Part shown: piece after piece, positions 16,830 through 26,148 of the stretch
Position numbering within the stretch: the first letter of the stretch is position 1
Layout: every line of letters starts with the position of its first letter
DNA from: Pseudooceanicola atlanticus
GTDB taxonomy: Bacteria; Pseudomonadota; Alphaproteobacteria; Rhodobacterales; Rhodobacteraceae
Length of the DNA: 64,000 nucleotides
Reading direction: 5' to 3'
Assembly (NCBI RefSeq): GCF_000768315.1
Contig: NZ_AQQX01000001.1
Span: 372,001 to 436,000 of the forward strand
Program-made: the position numbers and the translations under genes
Notes under the pieces: model-generated
Databases searched by the model: none
Seen by the model: only the letters and a program-made list of their open reading frames with translations
What the model was told of the DNA's origin: nothing

Positions 16830-18155
16830 ATGACCGTCACCCGTTTCGCCCCTTCGCCCACCGGCTATATCCATGTCGGCAATCTGCGCACCGCGCTGTT
16901 CAACTTCCTGATCGCCCGGAAGAATGGCGGCCAGTTCATCCTGCGCATCGACGACACCGACCCCGAGCGGTCGAAAGAGGAATATGTCGACGCGATCAAA
17001 CAGGATCTCGACTGGCTGGGCCTGCATTGGGACCGGGTGGAACGTCAGTCCGAACGGCTGGACCGCTACGCCGAAGCCGCCGACAAGCTTCGCGAGATGG
17101 GCCGCTTCTACGAAGCTTTCGAGACCCCGACGGAACTGGACCTCAAGCGCAAGAAACAGCTGAACATGGGCCGCCCGCCGGTCTATGACCGCGCCGCCCT
17201 GTCCCTGTCGGACGAGGACAAGGCCAAACTGCGCGCCGAACGCGGCGACGGTGTCTGGCGGTTCAAGCTGGACCAGGAACGCATCGAATGGGCCGACGGT
17301 ATCCTCGGTGATATTTCCATCGACGCGGCCAGCGTGTCCGATCCGGTGCTGATCCGTGCGGACGGGCAGGTGCTCTATACGCTCGCCTCGGTTGTCGATG
17401 ACACGGAAATGGGCGTGACCCATGTGGTGCGCGGCTCGGACCACGTGACCAATACCGCGACCCAGATCCAGATGATCCAGGCGCTTGGCGGCACGCCGCC
17501 CTCCTTCGCGCATCATTCGCTGCTGACCGGCCCGCAGGGCGAGGCGCTGTCGAAACGCCTCGGCACCCTGTCGATCCGCGACCTGCGCGCCCGGGGCGTC
17601 GCGCCGATGGCTCTGTTGTCGCTGATGGCGCGGCTGGGCTCGTCCGACCCGGTGGAGCTGCGCAGCTCGGTCGATGAACTGGTCGAAGGGTTCGACCTGA
17701 CCCGCTTCGGCTCTGCCCCCACCAAGTTCGACGAGAACGACCTGTTCCCGCTGACGGCGCATGTGCTGCAGGGCACCGACTATGCCGCCGTGAAGGACCG
17801 CATTGCCCAGGCCGGCGTGCCAGACGACAAGGCAGAGGCGTTCTGGGGCGTCGTGCGCGACAACATCACCACCCTCGACGAGGTTGACGCATGGTGGGTG
17901 ATGATGCGCGACGGGGCCGATCCGATGGTCGCGCCCGAGGATGAGGACTTCATCCGTCAGGCCATGCCGCTGCTGCCCGACACGATCGACGGCGACACCT
18001 GGGGCCAGTGGACCAGCGCCGTGAAGGACGCGACCGGGCGCAAGGGCAAGGGCCTGTTCATGCCGCTGCGCAAGGCCGTCACGGGGATGGAGCGCGGGCC
18101 GGACATGGCCAGCATCCTGCCGCTGCTTCAGGTCATCAAGGCGCGCAATTACTGA
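16830..18155 (+). CDS. gltX: Glutamyl-tRNA synthetase
   Basis: Class I aminoacyl-tRNA synthetase charging glutamate. The 441-residue protein has the HIGH-equivalent HVGN (15-18) in PSPTGYIHVGNLRTALFN and the KMSKS-equivalent LSKR (240-243). I see no cysteines, so the zinc-binding insert of E. coli GltX is absent. Many alphaproteobacteria carry two gltX genes; this shorter form could be either one, and whether it charges tRNA-Glu only or also tRNA-Gln cannot be read from sequence. The start at 16830 fits the family N-terminus and an ATCAGGAG ribosome-binding site; the frame opens 15 codons earlier. Confidence 0.94.
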   Translation: MTVTRFAPSPTGYIHVGNLRTALFNFLIARKNGGQFILRIDDTDPERSKEEYVDAIKQDLDWLGLHWDRVERQSERLDRYAEAADKLREMGRFYEAFETPTELDLKRKKQLNMGRPPVYDRAALSLSDEDKAKLRAERGDGVWRFKLDQERIEWADGILGDISIDAASVSDPVLIRADGQVLYTLASVVDDTEMGVTHVVRGSDHVTNTATQIQMIQALGGTPPSFAHHSLLTGPQGEALSKRLGTLSIRDLRARGVAPMALLSLMARLGSSDPVELRSSVDELVEGFDLTRFGSAPTKFDENDLFPLTAHVLQGTDYAAVKDRIAQAGVPDDKAEAFWGVVRDNITTLDEVDAWWVMMRDGADPMVAPEDEDFIRQAMPLLPDTIDGDTWGQWTSAVKDATGRKGKGLFMPLRKAVTGMERGPDMASILPLLQVIKARNY

Positions 18156-18221
18156 CCCATTGGGGCGTGGCCTCAGGCCATTGCGCCACACCGTGTCGAT
18201 ATATCGGCAAGCGGCGGTGAC

Positions 18222-18250
18222 GGCGGACGCGTGATCGGTGCGTCCGCCTT
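18222..18250 (+). terminator. Hairpin downstream of gltX
   Basis: GGCGGACGC (18222-18230) pairs perfectly with GCGTCCGCC (18240-18248) across a nine-base loop, followed by only TT. It lies between the convergent gltX and gamma-glutamylcyclotransferase genes and may end transcription weakly in one or both directions. Confidence 0.45.
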
Positions 18251-18320
18251 GGATTGCTCGTCCCGGCGGCCAATTGTCCCGGCCGGCGGGACCTCAGGGC
18301 AGAACCGACCCGCCCGCTGC

Positions 18321-18890
18321 CTATTCCTTCCGCAGCGTCGCGTTCAGCGCCGACAGGTGGTGATTCACGAAATCCGTCTCACGCTGGCTCAACAACTGCG
18401 CGCGGGGATATTGCGGCGCTGCCCGGTCATCCAGGATCACCGTGTCCCACCCGGCCGTGGTCGCAAAGAAATCCTCACCACCCTTTTCGCCGAAGACCTG
18501 AAGGTAACCCTGCACCACGACGTCGAGGTAACTCAGCAGGATGGGACGTTCGCCATCGGCCGGCCCATGCTTGTCCGCAGGGATCGTGTAGACGGCGATA
18601 TGGCCCGCATCCTCGGCCTGGTGGGTGATGCCCTGGGGCACATGGACCCGGTCATAGCCCGTTTCGCGTTCGTCCAGCGCTGCCCAGTCGGCGCCGGGCA
18701 CAGCGGCGATCAGCCCGTCGATCTCGACCCCGTCCATCGGTTCGGCGGTCAGGAAGGCCATGTCGCGGATCGGCGTGTGCCGCCAGACCCGCCGCCAGCC
18801 TGACAGCCGTGCGGGGTGGTGACGGTCGTAGACATGGGTCGCCGTGTTCACGAGGCTGCCATAGCCAAAGAAAAAAGGATCTCCGCTCAC
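18321..18890 (-). CDS. Gamma-glutamylcyclotransferase-like protein
   Basis: A 189-residue protein of the GGCT-like fold. The N-terminal substrate-binding loop FGYGSLVN (residues 8-15) is diagnostic, and a conserved Glu lies in the middle (DERETGYDR, residues 74-82). Family members release 5-oxoproline from gamma-glutamyl peptides or act on related amides; the exact substrate here is unknown. It is divergent from the Rrf2 regulator, and its start lies only 14 bases from the FNR box at 18905-18918, so it could share regulation. Confidence 0.82.
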   Translation of the reverse strand: MSGDPFFFGYGSLVNTATHVYDRHHPARLSGWRRVWRHTPIRDMAFLTAEPMDGVEIDGLIAAVPGADWAALDERETGYDRVHVPQGITHQAEDAGHIAVYTIPADKHGPADGERPILLSYLDVVVQGYLQVFGEKGGEDFFATTAGWDTVILDDRAAPQYPRAQLLSQRETDFVNHHLSALNATLRKE

Positions 18891-18904
18891 ATTTTTTCCT
18901 TTTG

Positions 18905-18944
18905 TTGATCTATATCAAACCAGCATCTGTCGCGCATGTATACA
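18905..18944 (+). promoter_or_regulatory. FNR/FnrL-dependent class II promoter of the Rrf2 regulator gene
   Basis: TTGAT (18905-18909), four bases, then ATCAA (18914-18918) form a perfect FNR palindrome. A good -10, TATACA, lies at 18939-18944. With transcription starting near 18952, the palindrome is centred close to -41, the classic position for FNR activation. This predicts induction at low oxygen. The box is also close to the divergent gamma-glutamylcyclotransferase gene and could affect it. Confidence 0.78.
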
Positions 18945-19017
18945 AGAGAACAGCTGTCGAGATCGGACACAAGTTTCAACCGGTTCGGTCCCAGTGCTTG
19001 TGTGGAGGAACCAGACC

Positions 19018-19482
19018 ATGCGTCTGACGAAACGGTCCAATATCTCGATGCGGGTCCTGATGTTCTGCGGCATCAATGACGGTCGTCTGGTCACCAAATC
19101 GGAAATCGCCGAGGCGTGCAACACCTCGGAGAACCATCTGGCGCAGGTCATCAACCGATTGTCCCAGCTGGGCTTCCTGCACACGCAGCGTGGCCGCAAT
19201 GGCGGCATGCGCCTGTCCCGCCCGATGTCCGAGATCATGGTCGGCGACGTGTTCCGCGCCATCGAATCCGGTGTGCCGATCACCGAATGTTTCGACGCCG
19301 AGGAAAACACCTGCCCGCTGATCGACGTCTGCCGCCTGCGCGACGTGATCGCCCGCGCGACCGAGGCCTTCTATGCCTCGATGGACGATGTGACCCTCGC
19401 GGATCTTGTGTGCGAAAATGATGGGCTAAATGCGCTGCTGACGGTGCCGATTTCCTGTCCGAGGGCCGTTGCCGACGCTTGA
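19018..19482 (+). CDS. Rrf2 family iron-sulfur regulator (RirA/NsrR type)
   Basis: A 154-residue Rrf2 regulator with an N-terminal winged helix (MRLTKRSNISMRVLMFCGIN; recognition helix near NTSENHLAQVINRL). Three cysteines at 91, 99 and 105 would bind a [4Fe-4S] cluster. Their numbering equals that published for rhizobial RirA, an iron-response regulator, and differs from the closer first pair in E. coli NsrR. RirA is therefore the better guess, but an NO sensor cannot be excluded. The start at 19018 gives this numbering and follows TGGAGGAA. An FNR-class promoter upstream ties it to low oxygen. Confidence 0.85.
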   Translation: MRLTKRSNISMRVLMFCGINDGRLVTKSEIAEACNTSENHLAQVINRLSQLGFLHTQRGRNGGMRLSRPMSEIMVGDVFRAIESGVPITECFDAEENTCPLIDVCRLRDVIARATEAFYASMDDVTLADLVCENDGLNALLTVPISCPRAVADA

Positions 19483-19519
19483 GGCTTGAATAGCGACACA
19501 TCGCGCGGTAACTCCAAGT

Positions 19520-19676
19520 CACTGGATAGGGAGAACCGGCTGCGTGCCGGTGCCGAAGGAGCAACCGCCCCGGAAACTCTCAGGCCTCAGGGACCTGTCC
19601 GGCACGACACTCTGGAGAGAGGCGCCAGGCTGCGCCCGCCGAAGGGATAGCGATCTCAGGCAACAGGACAGAGGGG
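19520..19676 (+). ncRNA. Tandem glycine riboswitch upstream of gcvT
   Basis: Two consecutive aptamers fit the glycine riboswitch pattern. Aptamer 1 (about 19520-19603) has GGGAGAACCGG, then GCCGAAGGAGCAACCG and AAACTCTCAGG. Aptamer 2 (about 19606-19676) has CTCTGGAGAGA, then GCCGAAGGGATAGCGATCTCAGG and a closing CAGAGGGGG (each motif shown without its loops). Glycine binding normally turns on the downstream glycine cleavage genes. About 70 bases separate aptamer 2 from the gcvT start; I did not resolve the expression platform. Confidence 0.92.
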
Positions 19677-19745
19677 GCATCGCGGCGTGATTGGCACGCC
19701 GGACGATGCCCGGTGCGTCCAATCGCCGGGCCGGAAGGGACCGGG

Positions 19746-20864
19746 ATGAGCGACTTGATCCAATTACCGCTGCACGAGCTGCATGTTGAGCAGGGCGGCA
19801 AGATGGTGGGCTTTGCGGGCTATGAAATGCCCGTGCAATACGCCGCCGGGGTGATGAAGGAACATCTGCACACCCGCGCGGCCGCCGGCCTATTCGATGT
19901 CAGCCATATGGGGCAGGTGATCCTGCACGGCGATCCCGCGACCATCGGCGCGGCGTTCGAGGCGCTGATGCCCGTGGCCGTCCTTGGGCTGGGCGAGGGG
20001 CGCCAGCGCTATGGCCTGCTGACCAATGACGACGGCGGCATCCTCGACGACCTGATGTTCGCCAATCGCGGCGATCACCTGTTCGTCGTGGTCAATGCGG
20101 CCTGCAAAGCCGACGACATCGCCCATATGCGCGCCGCCATGCCCGGGGTGGAGGTCGAGGAAATCACCGACCGCGCGCTTCTCGCCCTGCAGGGACCGGG
20201 GGCAGAGGCCGCGCTGGCCGCCCTGGCCCCCGACGTGACCGCGATGCGCTTCATGGATGTGCGGACCGTCACGATCCTCGGCGCGGAATGCTGGGTCTCG
20301 CGGTCGGGTTATACCGGCGAGGACGGGTTCGAGATCTCGATCCCCGCGGCCAAGGCCGAAGAGATCGCCCGTGCGCTGCTATCCGACCACAGCGTTCTGC
20401 CCATCGGCCTGGGCGCGCGCGACTCGCTGCGGCTCGAGGCGGGGCTGTGCCTTTACGGGCACGACATCGACACCACGACCAGCCCGGTCGAGGCCGCGCT
20501 GCAATGGGCCATCCAGAAGGCCCGCCGCCCCGGCGGCGACCGCGCCGGCGGTTTCCCCGGCGAGGCCCGGATCTTCCGCGACCTGACCGAAGGCGCCCCG
20601 CGCAAGCGCGTCGGCCTGCGCCCGCAGGGCCGTGCCCCGATGCGCGAGGGGGTCCCGCTCTTTGCCGATGATGCCACGACCGACCAGATCGGGGCCATCA
20701 CCTCGGGCGCGTTCGGACCGACCATCGGCGCCCCCGTCGCCATGGGCTACGTCCCCGTTGACAAGGCCGCGGACGGGATCACTCTATCCGCAGAGTTGCG
20801 CGGCAAGAGGGCGGCGATCGACACCGCCCCGCTTCCGTTCACCCCCGCCAATTTCAAACGCTGA
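19746..20864 (+). CDS. gcvT: Glycine cleavage system T protein (aminomethyltransferase)
   Basis: Transfers the methylene group from the aminomethyl-lipoyl H protein to tetrahydrofolate and releases ammonia. The 372-residue protein opens with the family sequence LPLHELHVEQGGKMVGFAGYEMPVQY (core GGKMVGFAGYEMP) and has FDVSHMGQV and RSGYTGEDGFEI. It is the first gene of the glycine cleavage operon, behind the tandem glycine riboswitch. The start at 19746 follows a GGGACCGGG sequence; the frame opens 11 codons earlier. gcvH follows after 20 bases. Confidence 0.96.
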   Translation: MSDLIQLPLHELHVEQGGKMVGFAGYEMPVQYAAGVMKEHLHTRAAAGLFDVSHMGQVILHGDPATIGAAFEALMPVAVLGLGEGRQRYGLLTNDDGGILDDLMFANRGDHLFVVVNAACKADDIAHMRAAMPGVEVEEITDRALLALQGPGAEAALAALAPDVTAMRFMDVRTVTILGAECWVSRSGYTGEDGFEISIPAAKAEEIARALLSDHSVLPIGLGARDSLRLEAGLCLYGHDIDTTTSPVEAALQWAIQKARRPGGDRAGGFPGEARIFRDLTEGAPRKRVGLRPQGRAPMREGVPLFADDATTDQIGAITSGAFGPTIGAPVAMGYVPVDKAADGITLSAELRGKRAAIDTAPLPFTPANFKR

Positions 20865-20884
20865 CCCGCCAAGGAGGGCCACAT

Positions 20885-21253
20885 ATGAGCGACGTGAAAT
20901 ACACCGAAGAACACGAATGGCTGCGTGTCGAAGGCGACGAGGTCGTCGTCGGCATCACCGAACATGCCGCCGAACAGTTGGGCGACATCGTGTTCATCGA
21001 ACTGCCCGAGGTCGGCACCGAAGTCTCCAAGGATGACGAGGTCGTGGTGATCGAATCGGTCAAGGCCGCCTCCGACATCCTGGCCCCCATCGACGGTGAA
21101 ATCACCGAGGTGAACGAGCCCCTGGTCGAGGACCCCGGCAAGGTGAACGAAGACCCGCTGAACGACGCCTGGTTTTTCAAGATCAAGCCGTCCGACCCCT
21201 CCCAGATGGACGATTACATGTCCGAGGCCGAGTACAAGGACCTGATTTCCTGA
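20885..21253 (+). CDS. gcvH: Glycine cleavage system H protein
   Basis: Lipoyl carrier that shuttles the aminomethyl intermediate between the P, T and L proteins. It has 122 residues with the lipoyl attachment site Lys60 in VVVIESVKAASDI. The ribosome-binding sequence AAGGAGG lies nine bases before the start. It stands between gcvT and a small VOC-family gene. The dihydrolipoamide dehydrogenase (L protein) is not encoded in this window. Confidence 0.97.
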   Translation: MSDVKYTEEHEWLRVEGDEVVVGITEHAAEQLGDIVFIELPEVGTEVSKDDEVVVIESVKAASDILAPIDGEITEVNEPLVEDPGKVNEDPLNDAWFFKIKPSDPSQMDDYMSEAEYKDLIS

Positions 21254-21257
21254 GATT

Positions 21258-21626
21258 ATGGCCGTCCTGCGCATCACGACCGATCTTCACTGCGACGATC
21301 CCGGAGGGGTGGCGGCGCTCTATCGCCGCCCCTCCAACCACGACGCGGTGATGAGCAAAGATGTCATCGTGACGATGCAGCCCGAAGACGGCAGGCGCCG
21401 GACTCCGCAATTGAACCGGCCGCGAGAGGGCGCATCGGGCACCGCCCCGCCCGCCCTGCCGATCGAGGTCGACGACCCAGAGAGGGTCATCACGCGGACC
21501 CGGCTGAAAGGCGTCCCGCTGGAATACGGCCCGGTCCGCCACCCTCGGCCCCTCAGCCGGCTGGCCCCGCGCGATCCCGCAGGGCACCTGGTCAGCGTCC
21601 TGGGCCATTCCGAGGGCCTGCCCTGA
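21258..21626 (+). CDS. Small VOC/glyoxalase-like protein inside the gcv operon
   Basis: A 122-residue protein placed four bases after gcvH and 64 bases before gcvP. The N-terminus (MAVLRITTDLHCDDPGG) resembles the first beta strand of a vicinal oxygen chelate or glyoxalase fold, with a possible metal ligand in DLHCDD, and VLGHSEGLP closes the chain. The middle is poor in recognisable secondary structure. I classify it as VOC-like with limited confidence. Its conserved-looking position within gcvTHP suggests a link to glycine or one-carbon metabolism, but no activity can be assigned. Confidence 0.65.
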   Translation: MAVLRITTDLHCDDPGGVAALYRRPSNHDAVMSKDVIVTMQPEDGRRRTPQLNRPREGASGTAPPALPIEVDDPERVITRTRLKGVPLEYGPVRHPRPLSRLAPRDPAGHLVSVLGHSEGLP

Positions 21627-21690
21627 CGCATCGCGCGCCCTCGCATCTCCGTCCTGATACATCCGCCCTGATACACCCGAAGGAGTCATC

Positions 21691-24534
21691 ATGACCTTCA
21701 CCCCCACGACCTACGACGCCTACGATTTCGCCAACCGCCGCCATATCGGTCCCTCGCCCGAGGAAATGCAGGCCATGCTGGCCGAAATCGGTGCCCCCAG
21801 CCTCGACGCGCTGATCGACCAGACCGTGCCCAAGGCGATCCGCCAGGCCGAACCGCTCGATTTCGGCGAACCGCTGTCGGAAAGCGAGCTGCTGGCGAAG
21901 ATGCGCGAGGTCGCGGACAAGAACCAGGTGCTGACCTCGCTGATCGGGCAGGGCTACCACAACACGATCACGCCCCCGGCGATCAAGCGGAACATCTTCG
22001 AAAACCCCGCCTGGTACACTGCCTACACGCCCTACCAGCCCGAGATTTCGCAGGGCCGGCTCGAGGCGCTCTTGAACTACCAGACGATGGTCTGCGACCT
22101 CACCGGGCTCGACATCGCGAACGCGTCGCTGCTGGACGAGGCGACCGCGGCGGCCGAGGCGATGACCATGGCACAGCGCGCGTCCAAGTCGAAATCCATG
22201 AAGTTCTTCATCGACGAGGCCTGCCACCCGCAGAATATCGACGTCATGCGCACCCGCGCCGAACCGCTGGGGATCGAGGTCGTGCTGGGCCGCCCCTCCG
22301 ATCTCGATGCCAGCGACGTCTTCGGCGCGATCTTCCAGTACCCGGGCACCAACGGCATCCTGCGCGACTTCACCCCGCAGATGGAGGCGCTGCATGACAA
22401 CAAGGCGCTCGGCATCGTCATCGCCGACCCGATGGCGCTGACCCTGCTCAAGGAACCCGGCCAGATGGGCGCCGATATCGCCGTCGGCTCGACGCAGCGC
22501 TTCGGCGTGCCGCTGGGCTACGGTGGTCCCCACGCCGCCTACATGGCCTGCAAGGACGCGCTGAAACGCTCGATGCCCGGCCGGATCGTCGGTGTCTCGA
22601 TCGACGCGCGCGGCAACCGCGCCTACCGGCTGTCGCTGCAGACCCGCGAACAGCATATCCGCCGCGAAAAGGCGACGTCGAATGTCTGCACGGCGCAGGC
22701 CCTGCTGGCCGTCATGGCCTCCATGTACGCGGTCTTCCACGGGCCCAAGGGGCTCAAGGCCATCGCCCAGGGCATCCATGCCCGCACCCTCGAAATGGCC
22801 GCCGGCCTGCGCGAGGCGGGTTTCGACGTCTTCCCCAAGAACGTCTTCGACACCGTCACGGTCGAGGTCGGCCCCTTCCAGGGCGCGATCCTGAAATCCG
22901 CCGTCGAAGAGGGGCTGAACCTGCGCAAGGTCGGCGACACCCGCATCGGCATCACCTTCGACGAGGTCACCACCGCCGACACCATCGCCGCCGTCTGGCG
23001 CGCCTTCGGCATCAAGGACATCGTCCCCGCCGGTGAGCCGCGCTACGATATCCCCGAGAAGTTCGAGCGCAGGACCGACTACCTCACGCACGAGATCTTC
23101 CATATGAACCGGGCCGAGACCGAGATGATGCGCTACATGCGCCGCCTCGCCGACCGTGACCTGGCGCTCGACCGCGCGATGATCCCGCTGGGCTCCTGCA
23201 CGATGAAGCTCAACTCCGCGGCCGAAATGATCCCCGTCTCCTGGGACGAATACAATTCGCTGCACCCGTTCTGCCCGCCCGACCAGGCCCGCGGCTACGA
23301 GGAGCTGATCACCGATCTCTCGGCCAAGCTCTGCGCGATCACCGGATATGCCGCCTTCTCCATGCAGCCCAATTCCGGCGCGCAGGGGGAATATGCCGGC
23401 CTGCTGACGATCCGCCAGTATCACGAGGCGAACGGCGAAGGGCACCGCAATGTCTGCCTGATCCCGATGTCGGCCCATGGCACCAACCCGGCCTCCGCCC
23501 AGATGGTGGGCTGGAAGGTCGTGCCGATCAAATCGGCGGCCAACGGCGATATCGACTTGCAGGACTTCGCCTCCAAGGCCCACGAATATGCCGATCACCT
23601 GGCCGCGGCGATGATCACCTATCCCTCCACCCATGGCGTCTTCGAAGAGACGGTGACCGAGGTCTGCAAGATCACTCACGAGCACGGCGGCCAGATCTAC
23701 ATCGACGGCGCCAACCTCAACGCCATGGTGGGCCTGTCGCGCCCCGGCGACCTGGGCGGCGATGTCAGCCACCTCAACCTGCACAAGACCTTCTGCATCC
23801 CTCATGGCGGCGGCGGCCCCGGCATGGGCCCCATCGGGGTCAAGCCGCATCTCGTCCCGCACCTGCCCGGCCACACCGAACAGGGCGGCAGCGGTGCGGT
23901 CTCTGCGGCGCCCTACGGCTCGCCCTCGATCCTGCCGATCTCCTGGGCCTATTGCCTTATGATGGGCGGCGAGGGGCTTACCCAGGCCACCCGCGTGGCG
24001 ATCCTCAACGCCAATTACATCGCGGCGCGGCTCTCGGGCGCCTATGACATCCTCTATAAGGGGCCGCAGGGCCGGGTAGCGCATGAATGCATCCTCGACA
24101 CCCGCCCCTTCGCCGAGGTCGGGGTGACCGTCGATGACATTGCCAAGCGGCTGGTCGATTGCGGCTTCCACGCCCCGACGATGAGCTGGCCGATCGCCGG
24201 CACCCTCATGGTCGAACCCACGGAATCCGAAACCAAGGCCGAGCTTGACCGATTCTGCGATGCCATGCTCGCCATCCGCGCCGAGATCGCCGAGATCGAG
24301 GAGGGACGGACAGACCACGCCGCCTCGCCGCTCGCCCATGCACCCCACACGGTCGAGGACTTGGTGGGCGACTGGGATCGCGCCTATTCCCGCGAAGAGG
24401 GCTGCTTCCCGCCGGGGGCATTCCGGGTCGACAAGTACTGGCCGCCGGTCAACCGCGTCGACAATGCCTGGGGCGACCGCAACCTGACCTGCACCTGCCC
24501 GCCGATGTCGGATTACGCCGAAGCGGCGGAATAG
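21691..24534 (+). CDS. gcvP: Glycine dehydrogenase (decarboxylating), GcvP
   Basis: PLP-dependent P protein of glycine cleavage, which decarboxylates glycine and loads the aminomethyl group onto GcvH. At 947 residues it is the fused full-length form, with N- and C-terminal halves corresponding to the two-subunit P1/P2 enzymes. The PLP lysine is Lys699 in [24 protein letters not shown] lies just upstream of the start at 21691. It is the last gene of the riboswitch-controlled operon and is followed by a hairpin terminator. Confidence 0.97.
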   Translation: MTFTPTTYDAYDFANRRHIGPSPEEMQAMLAEIGAPSLDALIDQTVPKAIRQAEPLDFGEPLSESELLAKMREVADKNQVLTSLIGQGYHNTITPPAIKRNIFENPAWYTAYTPYQPEISQGRLEALLNYQTMVCDLTGLDIANASLLDEATAAAEAMTMAQRASKSKSMKFFIDEACHPQNIDVMRTRAEPLGIEVVLGRPSDLDASDVFGAIFQYPGTNGILRDFTPQMEALHDNKALGIVIADPMALTLLKEPGQMGADIAVGSTQRFGVPLGYGGPHAAYMACKDALKRSMPGRIVGVSIDARGNRAYRLSLQTREQHIRREKATSNVCTAQALLAVMASMYAVFHGPKGLKAIAQGIHARTLEMAAGLREAGFDVFPKNVFDTVTVEVGPFQGAILKSAVEEGLNLRKVGDTRIGITFDEVTTADTIAAVWRAFGIKDIVPAGEPRYDIPEKFERRTDYLTHEIFHMNRAETEMMRYMRRLADRDLALDRAMIPLGSCTMKLNSAAEMIPVSWDEYNSLHPFCPPDQARGYEELITDLSAKLCAITGYAAFSMQPNSGAQGEYAGLLTIRQYHEANGEGHRNVCLIPMSAHGTNPASAQMVGWKVVPIKSAANGDIDLQDFASKAHEYADHLAAAMITYPSTHGVFEETVTEVCKITHEHGGQIYIDGANLNAMVGLSRPGDLGGDVSHLNLHKTFCIPHGGGGPGMGPIGVKPHLVPHLPGHTEQGGSGAVSAAPYGSPSILPISWAYCLMMGGEGLTQATRVAILNANYIAARLSGAYDILYKGPQGRVAHECILDTRPFAEVGVTVDDIAKRLVDCGFHAPTMSWPIAGTLMVEPTESETKAELDRFCDAMLAIRAEIAEIEEGRTDHAASPLAHAPHTVEDLVGDWDRAYSREEGCFPPGAFRVDKYWPPVNRVDNAWGDRNLTCTCPPMSDYAEAAE

Positions 24535-24564
24535 CCCCGCAACCGGCTCCCCGCATCTGGCCCC

Positions 24565-24589
24565 ACGGGCCCCCGCAAGGGGCCCGTTT
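24565..24589 (+). terminator. Terminator hairpin after gcvP
   Basis: ACGGGCCCC (24565-24573) pairs perfectly with GGGGCCCGT (24579-24587) around a five-base loop, followed by TTTCCCC. It probably ends the glycine cleavage operon. The rest of the gap up to the ctpA stop at 24799 holds dispersed repeat copy B and a second dyad (TCCGGAGGGC/GCCCTCCGGA near 24618-24644), with no gene seen. Confidence 0.7.
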
Positions 24590-24592
24590 CCC

Positions 24593-24614
24593 CTTCATCT
24601 TGCCAGAAATACTC
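24593..24614 (-). repeat. 22-bp dispersed element, copy B
   Basis: Minus-strand copy of the element at 3441, with CT at the two variable positions. It lies 184 bases after the ctpA stop in the sense direction of ctpA, and next to the gcvP terminator. Confidence 0.8.
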
Positions 24615-24798
24615 CGGGAGGTCCGGAGGGCAGAGCCCTCCGGAGCCCTTGCGGCTCGAGCAAGATAAAATCGTGTGCGCCGCAGGCGCGCCTTCGGGTC
24701 AGGGCGCAACAGGGCCGCAACGCAAAACCGGCCGGCACATCGCTGCGCCGGCCGGTCCGATCAGGTCAAGGCCGATCAAGGCATTCAGAGCGACGCGA

Positions 24799-26148
24799 TC
24801 ACTCCCCGCCCGGCTTCAGCGCCCGCAGGCCCTTCAGGATGTCGATGGCATAGGCCAGCTGGTAATCCTCTTCGCGCAGCTTCGCGGCCTCTTCGGCGGC
24901 GGCGCGCTCTTCCTCGATCTGGCGGATCTGGTCCTCGGTCAGGCTGTCATTGTCCAGCGACCCGCGCAGATCGGCCTCCGAACGCGACCGCGAGGTGAGC
25001 GAATTCTCCTCTTCCTCCTCGGTGGCCTCGGCCCGGCGCGGCTGTTCCACGACGATGTCGGGCGACACGCCAAGCGCCTGGATCGACCGGCCCGACGGGG
25101 TGTAATAGCGCGCGGTGGTCAGGCGCATCGCGCCGTCGCCCCGCAGCGGCATGACCGTCTGGACCGAGCCCTTGCCGAAGGACTTGGTGCCCACGACGAT
25201 GGCGCGGCGGTGATCCTGCAACGCGCCCGCCACGATTTCCGAGGCCGAGGCAGAGCCGCCATTGATCAGCACCACGATGGGCTTGCCGCCGATCAGGTCG
25301 CCCTCGGTGGCGTTGAACCGCTCGCCGTCTTCCGGCTCGCGGCCGCGGGTCGACACGATCTCGCCCTTCTCCAGGAAGGTATCCGACACCCGGATCGCCT
25401 GGGTCAGCAGGCCGCCCGGATTGTTGCGCAGGTCCAGCACGATGCCGTCGACCGCGTCCAGGCCGCCCGCGGCTTCGATCTCGCGGTTCAGCCCTTCCTG
25501 CAGGTTCGGCGTGGTCTGGTCGTTGAAGGTGGTGACACGGGCGATGACCGCATTCCCCTCGGTGCGCACCCGCGCCGCGGTCAGCTTGATCGTGTCGCGG
25601 ATGATCGACACGTCGAAGGGTTCCGCCTCGCCCTCACGCACCACGGTGATGATGATCTCGGACCCGACCGGGCCGCGCATCAGGTCCACCGCCTCGTCCA
25701 GCGTCAGGCCCAGCAGGCTCTCGCCGTCCACGTGGGTGATGAAATCGCCGGCCTCGACGCCGGCCTCGTCCGCGGGCGTGCCATCCATCGGCGACACGAC
25801 CTTCACGAAGCCCTCTTCCTGGGTCACCTCGATGCCCAGACCGCCGAACTCGCCGCGGGTCTGCACCCGCATGGAGGCCGCGTCATCCGGCGACAGATAA
25901 CTCGAATGCGGGTCGAGCGAGGTCAGCATGCCGTCGATCGCCGCCTCGATCAGCTTCGATTCGTCGACTTCCTCGACATATTGGGCCCGGATGCGTTCGA
26001 AGATGTCGCCGAACAGGTCCAGTTGCTCGTAGACGTTGGACGACCGTGCATTGTCCTGCGCCAGCAGGGGCGCGGCGACCTGGGTGGCGCCAAGAAGTCC
26101 TGCGGTGACGCCGACGATGCCGGCTACGATATGCTTTTTCATGCTCAT
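24799..26148 (-). CDS. ctpA: Carboxyl-terminal processing protease CtpA (S41 family)
   Basis: Periplasmic serine protease of the tail-specific type; in related bacteria such enzymes trim murein hydrolases and other envelope proteins. The 449-residue protein has an N-terminal signal sequence (IVAGIVGVTAGLLG), a PDZ domain at about 100-185, and the S41 active site with Ser in GGSASASE (299-303) and Lys326 (KSFGKGS). The tail (about 370-440) is charged and helical. The start at 26148 overlaps the envC stop (TGATG), so the two are translationally coupled; this favours MSMKKH over the ATG eight codons upstream. Confidence 0.93.
   Translation of the reverse strand: MSMKKHIVAGIVGVTAGLLGATQVAAPLLAQDNARSSNVYEQLDLFGDIFERIRAQYVEEVDESKLIEAAIDGMLTSLDPHSSYLSPDDAASMRVQTRGEFGGLGIEVTQEEGFVKVVSPMDGTPADEAGVEAGDFITHVDGESLLGLTLDEAVDLMRGPVGSEIIITVVREGEAEPFDVSIIRDTIKLTAARVRTEGNAVIARVTTFNDQTTPNLQEGLNREIEAAGGLDAVDGIVLDLRNNPGGLLTQAIRVSDTFLEKGEIVSTRGREPEDGERFNATEGDLIGGKPIVVLINGGSASASEIVAGALQDHRRAIVVGTKSFGKGSVQTVMPLRGDGAMRLTTARYYTPSGRSIQALGVSPDIVVEQPRRAEATEEEEENSLTSRSRSEADLRGSLDNDSLTEDQIRQIEEERAAAEEAAKLREEDYQLAYAIDILKGLRALKPGGE

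Noticed and set aside
15438-18191. 917-residue minus-strand open frame opposite the acidic repeat gene and gltX
   Set aside because: Its repeats are only the reverse reading of the acidic repeat gene, and it spans gltX and both intergenic regions. gltX is a secure gene on the other strand.
21592-24348. 918-residue minus-strand open frame opposite gcvP
   Set aside because: Frame shadow: high GC at third positions of gcvP leaves the opposite frame open. It has no ribosome-binding site or family match, and gcvP is unambiguous.
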